From positions 45,035-109,034 of the forward strand of contig VFLI01000025.1 in the NCBI GenBank assembly GCA_009885105.1: DNA of 64,000 nt, written 5' to 3'. This document shows, in pieces, positions 62,041 to 64,000 of the stretch. Positions within the stretch are counted from its first letter, which is position 1. Every line of letters starts with the position of its first letter. The position numbers and the translations under genes are program-made. The DNA is from Spirochaetia bacterium. Its GTDB lineage: Bacteria; Spirochaetota; Leptospiria; Leptospirales; Leptonemataceae. A model generated the notes under the pieces. It made no database searches, had not been told where the DNA came from, and worked only from the letters and a program-made list of their open reading frames with translations.

Positions 62041-62122
62041 CAGGATGGTCAGGATTGACAGGACTAGAGGTTTACTTTCCGGCCTCCGATATTCCCTATT
62101 GATCCTATTGTCTATCTTCTCC
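62041..62122. repeat. Decayed CAGGATTGACAGGA-type intergenic repeat
   Basis: CAGGATGGTCAGGATTGACAGGA at 62041-62063 and, ~45 bp later, TTGATCCTATTGTCTATC, a partly inverted copy. This pair of direct units and an opposing set is the form of a dispersed repeat known from many bacterial genomes. No gene is seen in 62041-62168. Confidence 0.5.
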
Positions 62123-62168
62123 ATAAATACTGCTTTACAGTTATACGGTAGTATGGCAATCCGTATCC

Positions 62169-62438
62169 ATGAAGACAACGATTGATATACCCGTTGAACT
62201 GGTAAAAAAAGCTAAGATCGAAGCGATAAATCACGGTATCACACTGCGTGATATTTTGATCCAGGGTTTGCAAAAGGAATTGAGCTCTATGTCTCCCGGC
62301 AGGCCGTCCGGCTCAAAACCGGTCGGTCAGAAGAAAGATCGATGGATGGAGGAAAGCAGAAAATTGATGCGGCAGATCAAGGAAAAAAGCAGGCTCCAGA
62401 AAACTCTGGCAGAAATCACCGTTGATGGAAGGCGATGA
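62169..62438 (+). CDS. VapB-like antitoxin (ribbon-helix-helix type)
   Basis: 89 residues. The N-terminus MKTTIDIPVELVKKAKIEA followed by NHGITLRDILIQGLQKEL has the beta-strand, helix, helix pattern of short VapB/type-II antitoxins. The C-terminal part is lysine/arginine-rich and would be flexible and partner-binding. A following frame starts within its stop (ATGA at 62435), as in vapBC pairs, but ends early at the IS66 boundary. Without a partner the antitoxin call rests on the N-terminus alone. Confidence 0.65.
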   Translation: MKTTIDIPVELVKKAKIEAINHGITLRDILIQGLQKELSSMSPGRPSGSKPVGQKKDRWMEESRKLMRQIKEKSRLQKTLAEITVDGRR

Positions 62439-62467
62439 GATATACTCTGGAAAATGCGCGGATAGAG
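62435..62467 (+). pseudogene. Truncated gene downstream of antitoxin, cut by IS66 element
   Basis: ATG overlapping the antitoxin stop opens MRYTLENARIE before the presumed IS end at 62468. An alternative ATG at 62425 is also open for a short way. Position fits a toxin such as VapC, but 11 residues are too few to identify. Confidence 0.35.
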
Positions 62468-64000
62468 GTATCCGTCAATTCCTCCCCACCCCACCTTGCG
62501 CTGCGCCGGAGTTGAAAACCGAGCTTCAATCTACCGATTGAAAGTAAGCTTTAATAGTTTGCATATCCAGGCGATTGGGCAGAAGAGCATGCAGATCATC
62601 GTCAGTTTGCGCACAGGGCAGTTTTTCAAAAAGATATCGAAGATACCAAAATGGTTCCAGACCGTTTGCCCGCGCCGATTCGACCAGGCTGTAATGGACC
62701 GCGCTGGCTACGGCGCCGCGAGGACTGCCGCTGATCATCCAGTTTTTTCGGCCAATAACGAAAGGCCGGATAGCGTTCTCGACCATGATATTGCTGATGG
62801 GAATCAGTGGGTTTTTAAGAAATGGAATAAGTTTGGGCCACTGGCCCAGTGTGTAATGTATAGCCTTTCCCAGAAGACTTTCGGGACTGGTCACGATCGA
62901 GTTGTGATCGAGCCATCGCTTGAAATAATTCATACGCCGCGCCGATTTGTGTTTTCGCAGCTCAAGCAGCTGCTCAGGCGAAAGATTTTTCTGCCTTGCC
63001 TCTTTTTCCGTGCGATAGAGCTTCTGAAAAAATCTCATAGCCGCTTTTAAAGTGCGGGAATTTCCCTTCGCCGCGATCAGTGCGTCGTGGAATTTGCGCC
63101 GCACATGATCCATACATCCGGCATGCTCAGCTTTCAGGTGTGCGGCCACAGCGTCGAAGGCCTCGTAGCCGTCCGTTTGAAACGCTCCGTGAAAACCGGC
63201 AAGAAGTTCGTTCAGGAATTTTGTTTCTTTTGTTTCCCGGTACCGGAAAAGAACGAGCGGCCTCTCCGGCGGTCCGCCGCGCAGGACAAACATATGCGAT
63301 TTTGTCGTGTTGCTGCGATCAGGTTCGTTCATCACCTGCAGACGGGTCTCATCGCAGCCGATCAGAGGACCGGCGCGGATCTCGTCGATCATGAGCTCTA
63401 TGAGCCGGGTACAGCGACGGGCGACAAAGATGGCCCAGTTACACATCGTCGCGCGCTCCAGTTTTACGTTCCATCGCGCGAATATCTTCGCCAGCCGGAA
63501 AAAAGGCAGAGCATCGCAGAACTTCGCGACTATAATGTAGGCCAGCAGCGCCGCAGAAGCGATGCCGCCGGGGATCAGCCGGGGCGGCATGGGAGCTGTT
63601 TTCACAGGTTTCTCGCCTTCGGCCTCAACTCCCTCGCAGGCATGGCAGGCATATTTGAGGCGTATGTGTCTCCGGACAAAAACGCTTTCCGGTATGATTT
63701 CCAGTTCTTCGGATGTGTCCTCGCCGATGCGAACCAGTTCAGCTCCGCAGCGGCAGGTCTTTTCCTCAGCCTTGAGGTCGTGCACAGAATCGACGCGCGG
63801 CAGATTGTCGGGCAGAGCCTTACGTCCTCCGCGTCTGCTCCTTGAATGATTCCGAACAGTCGTTCGGGGCGTTTCTGTCTCGACGGCACTCGTCTCAGCT
63901 TCGTTGAACAATCGCCCCTGATTCGCATCATGTTCGCTCAGTTTCTCCGAGCGTCGGCCGAAAAGCGCGTTCTTCAGCAGCGCAAGCTGTTCGCGCAACG
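62468..64000 (-). mobile_element. IS66-family insertion sequence, partial (runs off window)
   Basis: Contains the IS66 transposase tnpC on the minus strand. The presumed end inside the window is GTATCCGTCAATTCC at 62468-62482, resembling the GTAAGCG... terminal repeats of IS66 elements; this is followed by CTCCCCACCCCACC. The other end, tnpA/tnpB and the target duplication are outside the window. Confidence 0.8.
62526..64000 (-). CDS. tnpC: IS66-family transposase TnpC, 5' end beyond window
   Basis: At least 490 residues visible; the frame stays open to the edge of the window. Coiled N-terminus ending in LFGRRSEKLSEHD, zinc-binding region (CRCGAEL, CHACEGV), then the DDE domain: Asp in IGCDETRLQV, Asp in FQTDGYEAF and Glu in MVENAIRPFVIGRKNW, followed by a C-terminal clamp (RYLFEKLPCAQTDDDLHALLPN). 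All catalytic residues are present, so the element may be active. Confidence 0.95.
   Translation of the reverse strand, partial: LREQLALLKNALFGRRSEKLSEHDANQGRLFNEAETSAVETETPRTTVRNHSRSRRGGRKALPDNLPRVDSVHDLKAEEKTCRCGAELVRIGEDTSEELEIIPESVFVRRHIRLKYACHACEGVEAEGEKPVKTAPMPPRLIPGGIASAALLAYIIVAKFCDALPFFRLAKIFARWNVKLERATMCNWAIFVARRCTRLIELMIDEIRAGPLIGCDETRLQVMNEPDRSNTTKSHMFVLRGGPPERPLVLFRYRETKETKFLNELLAGFHGAFQTDGYEAFDAVAAHLKAEHAGCMDHVRRKFHDALIAAKGNSRTLKAAMRFFQKLYRTEKEARQKNLSPEQLLELRKHKSARRMNYFKRWLDHNSIVTSPESLLGKAIHYTLGQWPKLIPFLKNPLIPISNIMVENAIRPFVIGRKNWMISGSPRGAVASAVHYSLVESARANGLEPFWYLRYLFEKLPCAQTDDDLHALLPNRLDMQTIKAYFQSVD

Noticed and set aside
61054..62178. 374-codon open frame on the minus strand
   Set aside because: Antisense to lpxD, whose hexapeptide repeats produce a long mirror frame.

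Overview
The window reads as chromosomal DNA of a spirochaete in the Leptospirales, more likely the Leptonema/Turneriella side than Leptospira itself. This is inferred from the base composition (visibly close to half G+C), from families best known in Leptospiraceae (a DUF1577-like PilZ protein, a DUF1574-like SGNH protein, a small phasin-related protein), from lax spirochaete-type lipoboxes, and from a double-membrane, meso-DAP-type envelope gene set (lnt, lpxD, murE with DNPR). No rRNA, tRNA or CRISPR was recognised.

Layout. 1-6.8 kb: groES-groEL under an imperfect CIRCE operator, a secreted unknown, a phasin-like gene, a chemoreceptor with a periplasmic CXXCH haem motif, a HAD phosphatase and an M23 peptidase. 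7-13 kb: an operon of metY, a stand-alone GHKL ATPase, a class-V aminotransferase, a WbuC-like cupin and a cyclic-nucleotide-binding domain fused to D-lactate dehydrogenase; a second GHKL ATPase stands divergent from a GAF/HD-GYP protein. 15-23.7 kb: an MDR oxidoreductase, lnt, pyrE, the DUF1577/PilZ protein, an outer-membrane barrel and cysDN. 23.9-33.6 kb: glycyl-tRNA synthetase, membrane proteins, a lipoprotein ceramidase, an SDR and a Tat-exported flavoenzyme.

33.6-37.1 kb is the most striking part. A voltage-gated channel with a Cav-like TMEGW filter is divergent from a protein that joins a type-1 periplasmic-binding-protein domain to a complete pentameric ligand-gated channel.

37-48 kb: a YhhN protein, the giant helicase Lhr, a PilZ protein, a substrate-binding lipoprotein coupled to a hybrid histidine kinase, and a tandem WYL regulator pair. 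48.3-60.9 kb: a tightly overlapping cell-wall/division (dcw) operon (alpha/beta hydrolase, DUF1574-like protein, rsmH, ftsL-like, murE, murF, mraY, murD, ftsW, murG, murC), followed by lpxD. ftsI is missing from its usual place, where a 177-bp gap with coding-like fragments remains. 62.2-64 kb: an antitoxin-like gene whose downstream partner seems cut off by an IS66-family element that runs off the window.

Functional themes are envelope biogenesis, signal perception by several receptor types (haem chemoreceptor, hybrid kinase, c-di-GMP proteins, cNMP-controlled enzyme, two ion channels), and sulfur and lipid metabolism. All calls come from reading the sequence. No database search was run.
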